From contig NZ_CP143423.1 of assembly GCF_014337925.2 (NCBI RefSeq), forward strand, positions 3,192,501 through 3,256,500: a stretch of 64,000 nt of DNA, written 5' to 3'. Each line of letters starts with the position of its first letter. Within the stretch, counting starts at the first letter, position 1. Under the pieces are notes generated by a model. It did not search any database. It was given only the letters and a program-made list of their open reading frames with translations, and had not been told where the DNA came from. This stretch comes from Roseobacter fucihabitans (GTDB lineage: Bacteria > Pseudomonadota > Alphaproteobacteria > Rhodobacterales > Rhodobacteraceae). Position numbers and translations under genes: made by a program. Of the stretch, positions 63,769 through 64,000 are shown in pieces.

Positions 63769-64000
63769 ATGCGTGGTTTTCTTACGCTCGCAGTGGCAAT
63801 CGTGCTCGCTGCAACGGTCGCTTTCGGAGCCTCCTCAATCAGTATGCGCGGCCTGCCGGGCATCGCTTTTCTGAACGATAGAATTGACGTTCAGGCTGAG
63901 GTTCTGAACGCCTCTTTCGGGATTGCGGATGCGGATCTGGACAGGGTGATCCTACAGTCACCGAAACCGGTAGTGCCGTTTTCCGACGCGGCGGTGCGTT
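63769..64000 (+). CDS. secreted or membrane-anchored protein, N-terminal part (truncated by window edge)
   Basis: An open frame starts at ATG 63769 and is still open at the right edge (77 codons). MRGFLTLAVAIVLAATVAFGAS looks like a signal peptide or anchor, followed by SMRGLPGIAFLNDRIDVQAEVLN. No family can be named from this part. No strong ribosome site is seen directly upstream, so the exact start is uncertain. Confidence 0.55.
   Translation, partial: MRGFLTLAVAIVLAATVAFGASSISMRGLPGIAFLNDRIDVQAEVLNASFGIADADLDRVILQSPKPVVPFSDAAVR

Noticed and set aside
1-64000. CRISPR array, prophage or integrative element
   Set aside because: No regularly spaced repeats, integrase, phage structural or conjugation genes were seen; the only mobile element is the IS200 copy.

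Overview
The window looks like a chromosomal segment of a marine Rhodobacteraceae (Roseobacter-group) alphaproteobacterium. Supporting signs are the high GC content, tightly packed operons with TGATG/ATGA stop-start overlaps, TetA-like and MATE exporters, a NADP-malic enzyme fused to a phosphotransacetylase-like domain, a fatty-acid oxidation locus headed by MerR regulators, and short GC-rich intergenic hairpins. I saw no rRNA, tRNA, CRISPR array, phage or conjugative genes. The only recognisable mobile element is one IS200-type insertion near 62 kb.

Layout. (1) 0.2-9.2 kb: an FKBP-type prolyl isomerase (minus), then a plus-strand run with overlapping genes: haloacid dehalogenase, alpha/beta hydrolase, threonine-dehydratase-like PLP enzyme, pcaD, pcaB, a TetA-like exporter, a zinc alcohol dehydrogenase and an enolase-superfamily dehydratase. 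(2) 9.2-22.6 kb: a 13-gene minus-strand catabolic operon. It has a sugar-type ABC importer, three SnoaL/NTF2-like proteins, a histidinol-dehydrogenase-like enzyme, an SDR, its own LacI regulator, a bicupin, a MetE-like zinc protein and an RraA-like aldolase. A perfect 18-bp palindrome lies upstream. This is the best candidate here for an undescribed pathway. (3) 22.9-28.1 kb: an orphan E1 alpha/beta fusion of a 2-oxoacid dehydrogenase, gcdH with a divergent LysR regulator, and a YedK/HMCES protein. (4) 28.2-33.6 kb: periplasmic nucleotidase, DUF952 protein, pyrD, a MATE exporter and two hotdog thioesterases.

(5) 33.7-45.4 kb: a fatty-acid/acyl-CoA oxidation locus. It contains two MerR regulators, two acyl-CoA dehydrogenases, a glutathione transferase, a thiolase, a tandem NTF2-like protein, FadJ-type multifunctional enzyme and an acyl-CoA synthetase. 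(6) 45.5-46.5 kb: a membrane protein resembling an M48 peptidase without its metal motif. (7) 46.7-50.3 kb: pyrimidine nucleoside salvage (cdd-deoA-deoB-upp, minus). (8) 50.4-56.9 kb: a glyoxalase-cupin fusion, maeB, two paralogous small lipoproteins and prpE. MaeB and PrpE fit with beta-oxidation and propionate use. (9) 57.0-64.0 kb: a CsbD protein, an iron-sulfur FrhB/BciB-like reductase overlapping nadK, glyA, a pair of inverted REP-like repeats, a hydroxynitrile-lyase-like cupin, the IS200 element, a small membrane protein, an alpha/beta hydrolase and a truncated secreted protein at the right edge.

All functional assignments rest on motifs, length and gene order read by eye. No database search was run.
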